Shown: positions 30,946 through 41,395 of the stretch, one piece after another | Numbering within the stretch: position 1 is the stretch's first letter | Layout of the letters: the number at the start of each line of letters is the position of its first letter | Program-made: the position numbers and the translations under genes | Source of the DNA: Welwitschia mirabilis | Lineage: Eukaryota > Gnetophyta > Gnetopsida > Welwitschiales | DNA: 45,798 nucleotides | Assembly: GCA_051453625.1 (NCBI GenBank) | Contig: JBOZIK010000001.1 | Span: 79,086,062 to 79,131,859 of the forward strand | Reading direction: 5' to 3' | The notes under the pieces: model-generated | Told to the model about the DNA's origin: nothing | Database searches by the model: none | What the model saw: the letters and a program-made list of their open reading frames with translations, nothing else

Positions 30946-32085
30946 ATGATGCATCGGCAAGCAGGTTACCCATCAGGTTCATTTCTCACAAGATTAGTTA
31001 TGAATGCTTTCGCCTTTGTACGATTTGCGGAGTTTGAGATTCTGTTTGTTCTCTTCGTTCTGTTGGTCTACCTTCTCCTTAAAGACATCGTAAGTTAATT
31101 GAAATTATTTTCTTTAGTTCCACTATGTGTTTCTGTATATACTGATCATGGCATTTTTTAATGCGTTATGCTTGCTAAAAACTGGATTTTTTCGTTTATT
31201 CTTTTATTGCATCCAGTGAAATGGGCTGATGTTCTTCTTGTACTCTAGTCACAACATACTACTAGCTTTCAGAATCAGGATCACCTTGTTTACATCATAC
31301 TCTCAACTGAGTTGGCAATACTTTGAAACATCTAAGATGGGGCTATCATAATTTCATCCATTAAATTTGAGCTGAATTTGTAACTCCTAGAAACCTTGTA
31401 AATAATGAAGCTATGCCAAAGAATTCACATTGATGTATATGCGTAAACAGCCTTCATATTCTATGTGTTGAACTGTCGTTTGAAGCATTCACGGTAGATG
31501 TGACTATCATCCTGAGATTGTTAAATTCGAAATTATATCAGGAGATTTGTATTTTAGACCTGTACATAGTTTTTTCCCCTTTCCTTTTTTCTCCTAAATG
31601 AACAAGTTAATTCATGAGCAACCCTACTAGCCTCACAAGGTAATTAATTTGCTTGGATGGATGAAAACCCATGGCTGACCTCTGCCTCCATAGGGTAACT
31701 GGCCTTCACAGGGTAGCTGTCTAACAAATGTGACACTAATAACATTTGAAGATTGGAATCTATATCTATTTCTTAAGGTGAAGATGCACCTGCTTATCAA
31801 TTGAAACATGATTACAGTTGCACATGGTGTCTCATTGTTTTCAAAGTTAATGTAGAAAGTTACGATAACTTGCGTTGTATGATGAAATGACATTAAAATG
31901 ACTCAAACAATTTCTAAGATTACTAGTTCTGGTAACCTATAGATCTGTAGCAGAAATTAGGTAATGTTAGCATAATGAATTGTGATTGACATTACTCATT
32001 TTTCTCTTTTATTCTGCAGACATTGAGGCCTGAATACAACCAGATTCTTGTAAAGAAACCTCGGGATGGAGAATATCCTTTCTGA
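30946..32085 (+). CDS. Small single-pass membrane protein, two coding exons (69 residues)
   Basis: Exon 1 is 30946-31089 and exon 2 is 32020-32085. The donor is ATC|GTAAGT and the acceptor TTCTGCAG|ACA; the join keeps the frame. The protein starts MMHRQAGYPSG. A hydrophobic segment (EILFVLFVLLVYLLL, residues 31-45) forms one membrane helix, followed by a polar tail (LRPEYNQILVKKPRDGEYPF) to the stop at 32083-32085. A VRFAEFE stretch precedes the helix. Clean splice sites, no in-frame stops and a compact structure argue for a real gene. It resembles a type of tiny plant membrane protein, perhaps an accessory subunit of an organelle complex, but I cannot name it. A second in-frame ATG directly follows the first. 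Confidence 0.72.
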
Positions 32086-32620
32086 TGGTGAACACTCTCC
32101 TCAATCTTCCATGTTTGTCAACTTTTAGATACCTGAGGCAAAATCTATCATTCCATATTCGATTCCACTGTATCAGGTTTCATGTTTTAAGGATCTTCAT
32201 TAAAGATCTGATTCATTTTTATTGCTTCTCTCATTTGTTCACTCAGAATTTCTCATATTTGAAAATGTCCTTCTAATGTTCAGTTAAGATATTAGAAGGC
32301 AACTGTATCTTGTTGCTAGTAAGGAGTTCTTCGTATCTTTGATTATGGAAAATCTTGTTTTCTGAATTGAAATTCATAGCGACCTCTCAATTCTCTGTAG
32401 ATGCTTGCAGGAATGACAGGTGTAAAGCAATGTTAGGCAGTAGTTTCAGCTTTTGCCTTTAAACATCAAAATTTTATGGTTCATCATTGCTGTACGCTAT
32501 TATGTCTAATCTAGATGCCTTGGGAGTAATTCAGTTTCAATAATCAATGTTTTGTCCTTTTATCTCTTCAATGTTGTTTCAGGGCACACAAGAACCGAAA
32601 AGAAGGGGAAACGGAAAAAA
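32086..32620 (+). other. Probable 3' UTR and downstream DNA of the membrane-protein gene
   Basis: No further coding sequence. No decisive polyadenylation site could be chosen. Confidence 0.45.
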
Positions 32621-32705
32621 TGGCACACAGAGAGAGGAGGGGAGAGAGAGGGAGAGAGGGGTAGAAGAGAGAGAGAAAGGGAGGGGGGGAAGGGAGATAG
32701 AGGGG
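32621..32705. repeat. GA-rich low-complexity tract
   Basis: About 85 bp of GAGAGA/GGGGAG-type purine sequence. A 67-codon reading across it is an artefact of composition. Confidence 0.9.
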
Positions 32706-32840
32706 AAATGGAAATTCAATGCTAGTACATCCATAATTTATGATTTTTAATTAACATCTCTTAGAGTAGTATGGTAATACATTAATATTCATTGTAGTCA
32801 AAGCATCTCTCATAGTATTGTCACAGAGTACATATTGTAC

Positions 32841-33010
32841 AAAGTTAAGCTTGTATTCCATTTGGTCATACTTGAGTTCTTTCTTTGATGAAGGTTTTAT
32901 TTATGCTTCTCATGTGCCTCGCCAACATGTTTTCATTAATTGGATATTCTCTCTTTGACTGGCTTGTAGTTAACATCATAGCATTGGACAAGAACATGTT
33001 GCAGAAATGA
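32841..33010. repeat. ~170-bp tandem duplication, unit A
   Basis: Starts AAAGTTAAGCTTGTATTCC and ends AACATGTTGCAGAAATGA. It aligns with unit B at 33061-33225 at roughly 70% identity by eye. Confidence 0.8.
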
Positions 33011-33060
33011 ATTGCATAGAAACAGGCATGCCACCAGCTGTAGACAATCTTTTCAAACAA

Positions 33061-33225
33061 TTGGCAAACTTAAGCTTGTGTTCCTTTGTGGCTCTTTGTT
33101 TGATGAAGATATAATATATGCTTCTCACTTTCCTGACCAACCTTTTATCATTAGTGGAGTATTCTTTCGTCAATAGGCCTGTAGATAACACCATAGCGTG
33201 GAACAAAAACATGTTGCAGAGTTGA
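33061..33225. repeat. ~170-bp tandem duplication, unit B
   Basis: Starts near CAAACTTAAGCTTGTGTTCC and ends AACATGTTGCAGAGTTGA. On the minus strand both units give similar peptide readings (AMMLTTSQSKREY and AMVLSTGLLTKEY), which come from the duplication and are not proof of a gene. Confidence 0.8.
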
Positions 33226-34500
33226 CTTACAAAGAGAGAGTCATGCCTCAGCAGTTGCAGAAGCTCTATTCAAGGAGCATATTTGTTGCCCACATTCTAA
33301 GCATTTCTTTTGAGCTAAATAGTTCTGTTATTCAGTCTCCTGTTCTTCTGAAATATGCAATAACACCAACATGTTTTCATTCTTTTCTTTAGAAGACCAC
33401 CTATTGTTGATCCCTAACCATGTAAAACATTCTTCAATCCCTTTGCCTCCTACATTTGATCTGTTTGATCTAGGACCTTTGTCAAGATTGGTTTCACTGA
33501 GAAGCTTTACCATTCACTCAATACTTATATTTCATCTTGAGTTGAGACTCTGGTAGGAAGGAGAAATAGGATGTACCTGAGAATCAAAGAATCATTGTAC
33601 TAGATTTGAGATCTTGGGCAATACTATTACCTATTAAATGATTTTTCTTCTATTCACGTATTCTCTATCTCAACGTTGTTGTAAGGTTGCTCCAAGATGT
33701 AGTCAACAAACTAGGAAAAGTAATTGCCTTGTCTTCATTAGAGGTCTTTGTTAATATGGCAGGTCTTTCTAAAAGAACAAAATTGAACTGTTACAGATAA
33801 ACAGGTTATACCTTGTAGGTATGTCACTGTTACATCTAGCAGAGCTAACGGAGAGAGTCAGTCCTTGTAAGTGTTAAATGTTGCCTTACAACCAGCAAAC
33901 ATTTGATAATAAATTCAGCCATAAACAAGCAGTTACAAACAGCTATATATCAACAAGCATGTTAAAAAATTGTCAGAATAGCTTATATCTGTTCAGAGCC
34001 AATGTTTGCATTCACAACAGTTAGTGAAACCCACAGATCTGCAAACCAAATGGCCAGACACACTTAATAAGCCTTACACTACCGTCCATGTGAACTACAG
34101 AATCAATCCTAAATATACTCCCACATTGTAACACTCAGCCTAGTCCACTCTGCACATTAGCGAAAAGTCAGGCTTCAATCATCCCATGCATATCCATAAA
34201 ATCAAGCTCCTAAATTACCAGAAAAGTAGTCCATAGACTGTTATATATTCAGCGATCAATTGGTGTATTGTCCAACCATTTCATGGTGAGCTATCCAGCC
34301 CTATAAATCATCCTTTTATCTCATATCTAGCCTATTCTGCCAATAGAATGCAGAGGCACAGGTATGGCAAGAGCACTGTATCACCACTCCTTACAGGTTT
34401 TCAGAGTCATGAAATAATAGGGATCGACTGATATCTTCAGTACCCTGCACTAATGGTTTGGCATCTTCGAATGAGGCAGAAGCTTTAGAGAGGCTTGGAT
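33226..34500. other. Unassigned region
   Basis: Somewhat higher GC than its surroundings. Short readings at 33198 (+) and 33371 (+) have no recognised domain. No gene supported. Confidence 0.45.
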
Positions 34501-35275
34501 CCATCTGCTCACACAATCATCCACTTTCTAATCTTGCTCTCCTACCTTGTGCATTCTATCTTCTAGTACTATCTGCACATGCCTTTTAGATTGCAGCTTG
34601 ACTATGATGAGGAAGCTGTTGACACTCCTCTCTTCAATGCGCTTACACAAGTTTGGGATAATCTGAAGGGACAGCNNNNNNNNNNTGTTATTGGTATGAT
34701 TAAAGGCAATTGAGAGATTATACATCTGCTAGGGTGCTGGCAAATGTGGTGCACCAGCAATAAAATTTGTTTTTTGAAGGGGTGAAACCAAACCATCGTT
34801 TTACTATCTGGAAAGTAGAATTATGAAAGGGTTTCCTCTCATTCTGAAATGGAAGCACAGCCATAATACAAGCCTCATTCATATGGTAAGTTTGGGGAGA
34901 ATAAAGAAATATGGTGATTTTTTCGAGAATGTGCATTGGGATAGGCTCTTTGTTTTTGTAAAAGGAGACTGCATGCTTCATATCGAGAGGTCTTTCCAAC
35001 AGTGGAAAGATGATAATGAAATCAAAGAGAAGTCAATTAATAGATAATCTTATTGTTGAAGCATTTGAATAGCAAGGAGGAGATTATTATTCTTCGTGAA
35101 TTTAGTTTGTCTGGCAATCTCATGGATTTCTTCCCAGATGGAATTTCTCAAACAAAGAAACTGATGGGCAGCTATTTTATGCATGATCGTTCTGCACTTT
35201 GCAATTCGCATTTTTGCTTACTTTACCATGAGGCTTATATGATCAGAGCTTCCATTGTTCATCTTGGCTAAAATT
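34501..35275 (+). pseudogene. Possible decayed gene fragment, unknown
   Basis: Three short plus-strand readings follow one another: MPFRLQLDYDEEAVDTPLF from 34578 into a 10-N gap (34676-34685), a 74-codon reading at 34823 (MKGFPLILKWKHSHN) and a 72-codon reading at 35053 (MLKHLNSKEEIIILREFSLS). Their composition is protein-like but no domain is recognised, and frames change between them. It could be a dead gene or chance. Confidence 0.25.
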
Positions 35276-36419
35276 AGTGAATGTACAGAGCCCGCTGGTT
35301 GACTGTTGAAGATTAATCCACCCTGGGCCTTTGCTAGTGGCAGACCAAATATGCAGCAAATATTTCAATAAACAATTTGAAAGTGATCAGCTTTCCCTTC
35401 ATCATTAAGTGACTCTCTGCAAATTAACAGAAAAATATTACTTCTTCAACATGGAGGACCAATGCGTAGAGGAGAATAAACTAACTTCCTGAAAATAAGC
35501 ACAAGCTAAACATGAGAAAAGCAAAAGAAAATCTATTTATTTTGGCAATGACTGTACCAAACTGAAAGAATAAGCCATGAGCTCTTGAAGGGACAAAAGC
35601 AAGAAACAAGCCACCAATTAATCACTAAAAAATCCTGGGTCTTTAATAAAAATCATCTCACATACAGTTAGTGGGTTTTGTATGTAACTAAGCCGCAACA
35701 TGGGTTATAAGTTGTTATTCAACATGTATAACTAGAAATTGCATAAATATAAAATGCTAGAGGTTTGAATAACTTATTTTGAATTTCATGAGATAATCCC
35801 TGAAATGCATATCACTCTTTAACTTCTTAGAATTGCATGATGAGGTAGGTGTGATATCAATGATATTTGTGGCTTTTTTGAATTTCACTTGGAGATAAAC
35901 TTGATTTGTAGTCTATGTAAGTTCTAACTTGGAGTAGGAATACTAATGCCAATCATAATTTTCTTGGTCTCCTCTAGAGATTGTTTTCAAGTGAGATTTA
36001 TTTATAGGCCACACTTATCGCAAGTCATTTTTATAAATTAGTTGATGCAATTTAAGGATTCTAACTAGGTTTTAATTTTTAATTCAATATATAATTAATG
36101 TAAGATCTTTTGATTTTATGTTCTAATTTAATATGTAACTACTATAAGATCTTTTGATATGGTAGAATTACCTATCATTAATAATTAATACATTGTTGCT
36201 GAGAGAACTAACCACTAATGAGGAGAGAATCCGATTGTGGATTACTTTATGGATCTAACCTTGAAATAATAGGATCCAAAAATGTTTTGATAGGGAATTC
36301 ATTTCTCAACAAGTGGACAAAACACAAAATAAATAAATAAATAATTTTTTGTGTTTCATGAAGCATATGTCATGTGTTATTCCTATAGAGTATAAATGTT
36401 GGAGTAAGGATTATTGCAT
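35276..36419. other. AT-rich region, no gene
   Basis: No supported gene or repeat, apart from two similar AAGATCTTTTGAT phrases near 36105 and 36145. Confidence 0.5.
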
Positions 36420-36553
36420 GTCATTACACAATCCATAATTCATTATGCATTGTAATAAAGGTAGCAACATGTTACACAATCCATTAGACATTCTTATATA
36501 GGTAGCAACATGTTACACAATCCATTAGACATTCTAATACAAGTAGCAACATG
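36420..36553. repeat. 41-bp tandem repeat, about 3.3 copies
   Basis: GTAGCAACATGTTACACAAT starts at 36461 and 36502, with a partial copy at 36543 and a degenerate one at 36420. Spacing is 41 bp. Confidence 0.88.
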
Positions 36554-36615
36554 AATTCATTACAATAAATGCATTACCTATTTTCTTAAGCCAGGGACAT
36601 TAGATTGTGTTTTTG

Positions 36616-37030
36616 GTGACGAATTTATTTGCAAGTGGGAGACCACTAGGATGGCCATGAATTTGAATCTCTCTAGAATATGCATGTAATAAAATTATTT
36701 TGTACATGGTGTGCAACTTTAACATAGAAGCACATTGTAGCTTAATATCCAGCATAAATGATAGTTTTTATTTAGATATTCTTATTTATTGTATATGTCA
36801 TTTTAATAAAATGCAATTACTTTTTGTTGGCACATAATCTAAGTTGTTAATGAGGTAGTTGTTAATTGGATAGTTCTGGTTATATGAAGTTAGTGATGAT
36901 AAAATATTGGGAACCTTTTAGCTATTGTAACTTTTTTAATTTTATCTTTTGTTAATCAATAGAGGTACTTTGGTGATTGTTTAACAGATAGGTAGATGCT
37001 ATAAAAAAAACCCATATGGTACCTTTCCCA
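36616..37030 (+). repeat. Probable Ty3/gypsy polypurine tract and LTR (family C, copy 2)
   Basis: GGTGACGAATTTATTTGCAAGTGGGAGA matches the copy at 19866. The purine tract is 36633-36642, with the LTR start near 36644 (..CTAGGATGGCC). A TATA-like CTATAAAAAAAA near 37000 may be the LTR promoter. The right end is unclear. Confidence 0.5.
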
Positions 37031-39907
37031 GTTGAAAGTCTCAAGAAGTGATTTAATGGTGGTTAAGAGAATTTCAAGGAAACTGTAGTTTAGATTAAGG
37101 CATCTAAATGTAGGATTATTTGACATCATTGAGATAAGCTAACACCTATCATGTATAGGTATGTGAAGGTGTGAAAATCTTTAATCTTCTATTGTTGATT
37201 TATTCTTATATCATAAAGATGTATGAGACATTATGGTTGTAAAGGATGGTTTGAATACATAATTTAAGACAAAAGGATTTAAGTGAATGTATTTAATAAA
37301 ACAATAAAAAAAATCAAAGGCTAAGCATCATGATTTTTTTTATTATATTTCTAATTAGAATGACATAGATATAAAATGGACTTTGAAACTAGAATTGGAT
37401 AACATGGGTAAGATCCTTCATAATAATCATAGGAAGCAAAATTTTTTCGAATATGGGAGGCCTATGGGTATGTCGTTCTTTCAATGATAAACAATTTCTT
37501 TTACAAAGTTTATTGGCAACATGAAAGAGCTATTTCATAGTTTCTAATGAGTGAATGACTTTGCTAAAGTTTGAACTAAGATCTAGAGATCAATCTTTGA
37601 TAAAGATTTAACTAGGTGATCAATTGAATAATATTCATATTCATATATGACGAACATTACAGAGATGGCCTAAGAATGAAATTCATGTCTGAGCAACCTT
37701 ATAGATGTATGTAAGAAAAGTGGATTTGCAAGTATAAATGATCAATTTTTTTGTGACCAAGTTTTATAACTAGAAAATGAAGCCTTGAGAGGATGATTGG
37801 TAAATTAGGCAATCAACTAACTTAAAAGGAAAAATGATAAATACAATAGTACTCTTGTGAAAATTTAAAAAATAGAAACGTCTCTCATTTAAAAAGGGAA
37901 ACTAGTAAGTTTTTGTTGAAAATGAAGAGAATATATTAGAAAATAGGAGAGAGAAAAGAGGGGAAAAATTGAAAAAAAAAGTGACCTAGGTTTGGCTTAT
38001 TGATGGATTGACTAATTAATTGTAATTTTTTGCAAGTGATTTGTTGACATATGCTAGAAAGGGTTCCAACCACATCAAATTTGTATTGTTCGTCTTTTAT
38101 GTCTTTTTATTCAACATTGTTAGGACAAGGAATTCTTTTTCCAAAGTATGTTGAAGGCTTTGTGATGACCAAGTATTCATGTGTAGATTTATAAGAGTGG
38201 CCGAAACTAAAGGGCTAAGAAAATAATCCATATAGAGAATTATACAAGAAAACACTTAAAGAAGATTTGGTATTACATTGATTTAGTACTATGAAATTTT
38301 AGTACAGTACAAGGTTATTTTCACATATAAAAAGACATGGTAAGAATAAAAGAGATGATCTAGGATAATAACTACCATAGAGAAGAAACAAATTCTAGTA
38401 GTTATTTACCCTAAGAATATATTATCAAACGTAGGAGATAGATATATAGTCAAGTTATTTAATGCGTGTTCAAGGGTAAGACCTATGACCTAGTTTATAA
38501 AGGAAGACAATGATGATAAGTTCAACTCCAACATTTCTCCTTTTAGATACATGTCCTTGTGTTCCAAAGAATTGAAGGAGGTCTTTTAACTTTTATTCTT
38601 CAATTGTAATCATGACTATCTTTGTAATAAGAGCCACAATTTTCCATTTTTCTATTGTAAAAAAATCAGGCTTTTTATTGAAAGGAATCAATATGAATTA
38701 TATAGTGTATGAACTTTTTAAGAAAATTTTAAATAGGCAAGAAGTTCTCCTAAAATACAAATTTCACAAAGTTTTTAAGAAGATAAGATGCGTGAGTTTA
38801 GATCTTTTTCCAACATGGTTTATGAAAGGTTTTGCAAAAGGTAATATCTAAGGGAATCTTAAAATAAATATTATGTAATACTATAAAGGGATAAGATTTT
38901 AATACAAAAATACTATATCGATATAAAGAAGATAAAAAACTAATAGAATCAAAGTTAGCAAAGCTTAAAAAAAAAGTTTGATAAAATAATGCCATTTTAA
39001 ATAGAGGTGCAAGATTTTAATGAGTTAATGATGTTAGATTTGAACTGCTCGATACAATGGACACAATCAGAGTACATAGATTAAATTTTCTTGAATTTGG
39101 TAAAATCATGAATGCTTATATCAATCACCATAATGCCTTAACAAAAATGATAATATTAGTGTTATTAAAAACATCCTTGAGAAACACCAAGAAAGAGGGG
39201 AATCCATTGTGTTATAATAAAGAAAAATGAAGTTAAAACTAAAAAGGATAAGATGCTAGGAGAAACATATCTTTGCTACTATTAGAATCTAGAGAAAAAA
39301 GTATAAGCGATTAAGTATTGAAGAATCAAGAAGTTTGTTACATTGATGCTTTATGAATATTTTTAGGTTAAGATGACTAATGTGTTAGATTTCATTAAAT
39401 CTATCTTGATTACATTGTCTATGTCACATTGTAAGATGACATTTCTAATAGTGATAAGATTATTTCGATACCACAAGTCTTTTTCAAACACCTTTTCTTT
39501 TCTTCTTCCTCTTTTTTTCATTTTTTTTTTGTTTTTAATTCAAGTTATGTAGTAAATGGGTTATTGTTAACCCATAATATGCTCATTGAATAATGATTAA
39601 TCATATTAGATTAAGAAAGTGATGTTGATTTTAGTATTTTTCCTTTACTTAAGCTTTCCTAAGGTTGTATTATGATAACTATTACTTTTATTGCTTTTTT
39701 TTTTTTGGAACAACAATGACTGAAATATATATTAGCGAGTAGTATTATAGATAAAGAGGGCACTACCATCCCCTAGCATGGGACTATAAAAAGGGAGCTA
39801 TGCCACACCTGGGTCGCAATACTTGGCTTCTAGGCAATGTTATAAACAATCAAAAGAGATTAACTACAAAACTGGGGCGATTACACCCTTGTTCTATGTT
39901 GGATACT
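37031..39907. other. AT-rich region, no gene
   Basis: Long stretch with many homopolymer runs and stops in all frames. A 79-codon reading at 38612 has no domain. Nothing supported. Confidence 0.5.
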
Positions 39908-40192
39908 TTAACTAAAAAGGAGAGATTTTTTAACTGAACTTAGAACTATGAAAGAGTATCCCCTACAGTTGAGGAACAAGTCACTGTGATCATGTTGGAC
40001 CAAGAACCTTTCCACTTCATCTACTAGGACCTCAAAGTCATGTTTCACTTTTTTGAATTCCTCTGTTCCTGCTCTATTCTTGTCTGGATGAAGCCTTAAA
40101 GCTTTTTTCTAATAGCTTGTTTTGATCATGTTTGTGGACACTCTATGAGTGATTCCCAAGACCAAAAAAGAACATTTTTCACTTTTATTGCT
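39908..40192 (-). pseudogene. J-domain (DnaJ/Hsp40) pseudogene fragment
   Basis: Minus-strand reading resembling the J domain, which binds Hsp70 and stimulates its ATPase. It shows FLVLGI (helix I side), then IKTSY, a TAG stop at 40109-40111 where an Arg is usual, then KKALRLHPDKNRAGTEEF with the HPD signature at 40082-40090, followed by FKKVKHDFEVL of helix III. It continues open to a TAA at 39908-39910. The spacing fits J-domain helices I-III. No start codon or flanking exon was found. The single internal stop and isolation suggest a pseudogene or a mutated exon. Confidence 0.72.
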
Positions 40193-40832
40193 TAAAAAGA
40201 GGATCATTAGTACATTATTTCTCTTTTTTTAAAAGCATATTGTATGATTTAGCTTAAATGAATGCTAAAATAGTGAGAATTTGTCTTCCTTGTAGTTCTT
40301 GTGAAAATTAATACTTAGGATTATTTTATTGTGTAACAATAGTATCAGTTTTTATTTAAAATTGCTACCTTCTAACTTAACAACTAGGGTATATCTCTCC
40401 TTTTTTAGTACATTTTGTAACACATGGAAAATCTCAAGGTCTATGTTAAACATAATTTTCTAAGATTAAGCAAATTTTTAACACTATTGTTAAGGATTAT
40501 GATTGATTCTCTTTTGTTTATTAGGAATTGTTCGTATTCTATAATTTTTCTTTTATTTTTCCAATTCCATCTTCACTATTTCATCTCCATTAGATTGTCT
40601 TTTTGGTTTTTTTTTTTTCTTGAGAAATGATAATTTATAGGTAGCATGAAAATAATAGTAGCTACCAATTGTTAGACACAAATTTTAATGTCAAAATTCA
40701 AAGAGGGGAACAAGAGGGAAAAAAGAAGGGGAAACTGATGAGGCATACCTCAATTACTAGAACTAGGAAAAATAAGAATTTTTCAGATTCCTACAAATAT
40801 CTTTTCATATATATCCAATTGTTGTAGATAAA
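40193..40832. other. AT-rich region, no gene
   Basis: A 68-codon Phe-rich reading at 40424 reflects T-rich DNA. Nothing supported. Confidence 0.5.
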
Positions 40833-41395
40833 TTATGCTAGGTGTTTATGTACAACATAATAATCCTCAAGATTAATTTCTCTTTCATCTTGAATGATTT
40901 CCTTAGTATCTCTCTTAGTAGTGGTAAGCACATTCTTAAACCAAACATTGAGGCCTTTTTTGGGCAAAGTGCACTCTTGGTTCAATTTTTCATACAATTC
41001 ATTTGTCCAGTTATCTATAATTTTTTCATCTTTATCAGATTCTAATATGCATTCATTGTTAGGCATAGTGACGATGCATTCATTGTGTATAATGATGGTA
41101 CACTTATTATTCTTAGACATCATGATTATGCCCTTATTGCCATTAGCTTCAGTGATGGTGCACTCATTAGATTTGCTTTCATTATTTTTATGCCCATTAC
41201 TATTGTCTTTAGGTCCTTTTGCACTACCATGTTTACACTTGTCATTATCATCATTCTGCATATTGTCCTCTTCATTTTTATTTTCTTCTCTTCAATATTA
41301 TTTAGGAAGGATCTTAAAAATCTTTTTCTTATAAATTTCTTAGATGTTGGAGCACATTTTGGTCGATTCATTTTCCTAGTATTCTTGCTTTTCAC
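40833..41395 (-). pseudogene. Asn-rich reading frame with internal repeats, unknown, frameshifted
   Basis: Two overlapping minus-strand readings: 41395-41126 (basic, MKSKNTRKMNRPKCAP) and 41261-40833 (142 codons). The second has repeated NNECI/NECTI/NECIV words, coming from degenerate repeats of about 30 bp at ~41040-41170. It ends in a mixed-charge segment (WTNELYEKLNQECTLPKKG, then TTTKRDTKEIIQDEREINL). One frameshift would join them. No domain is recognised. It could be a remnant of a transposon ORF or of a host gene; the 142-codon length argues against pure chance. Confidence 0.35.

Noticed and set aside
32547-32750. 67-codon ORF rich in Arg/Glu/Gly
   Set aside because: Produced by the GA-rich tract.
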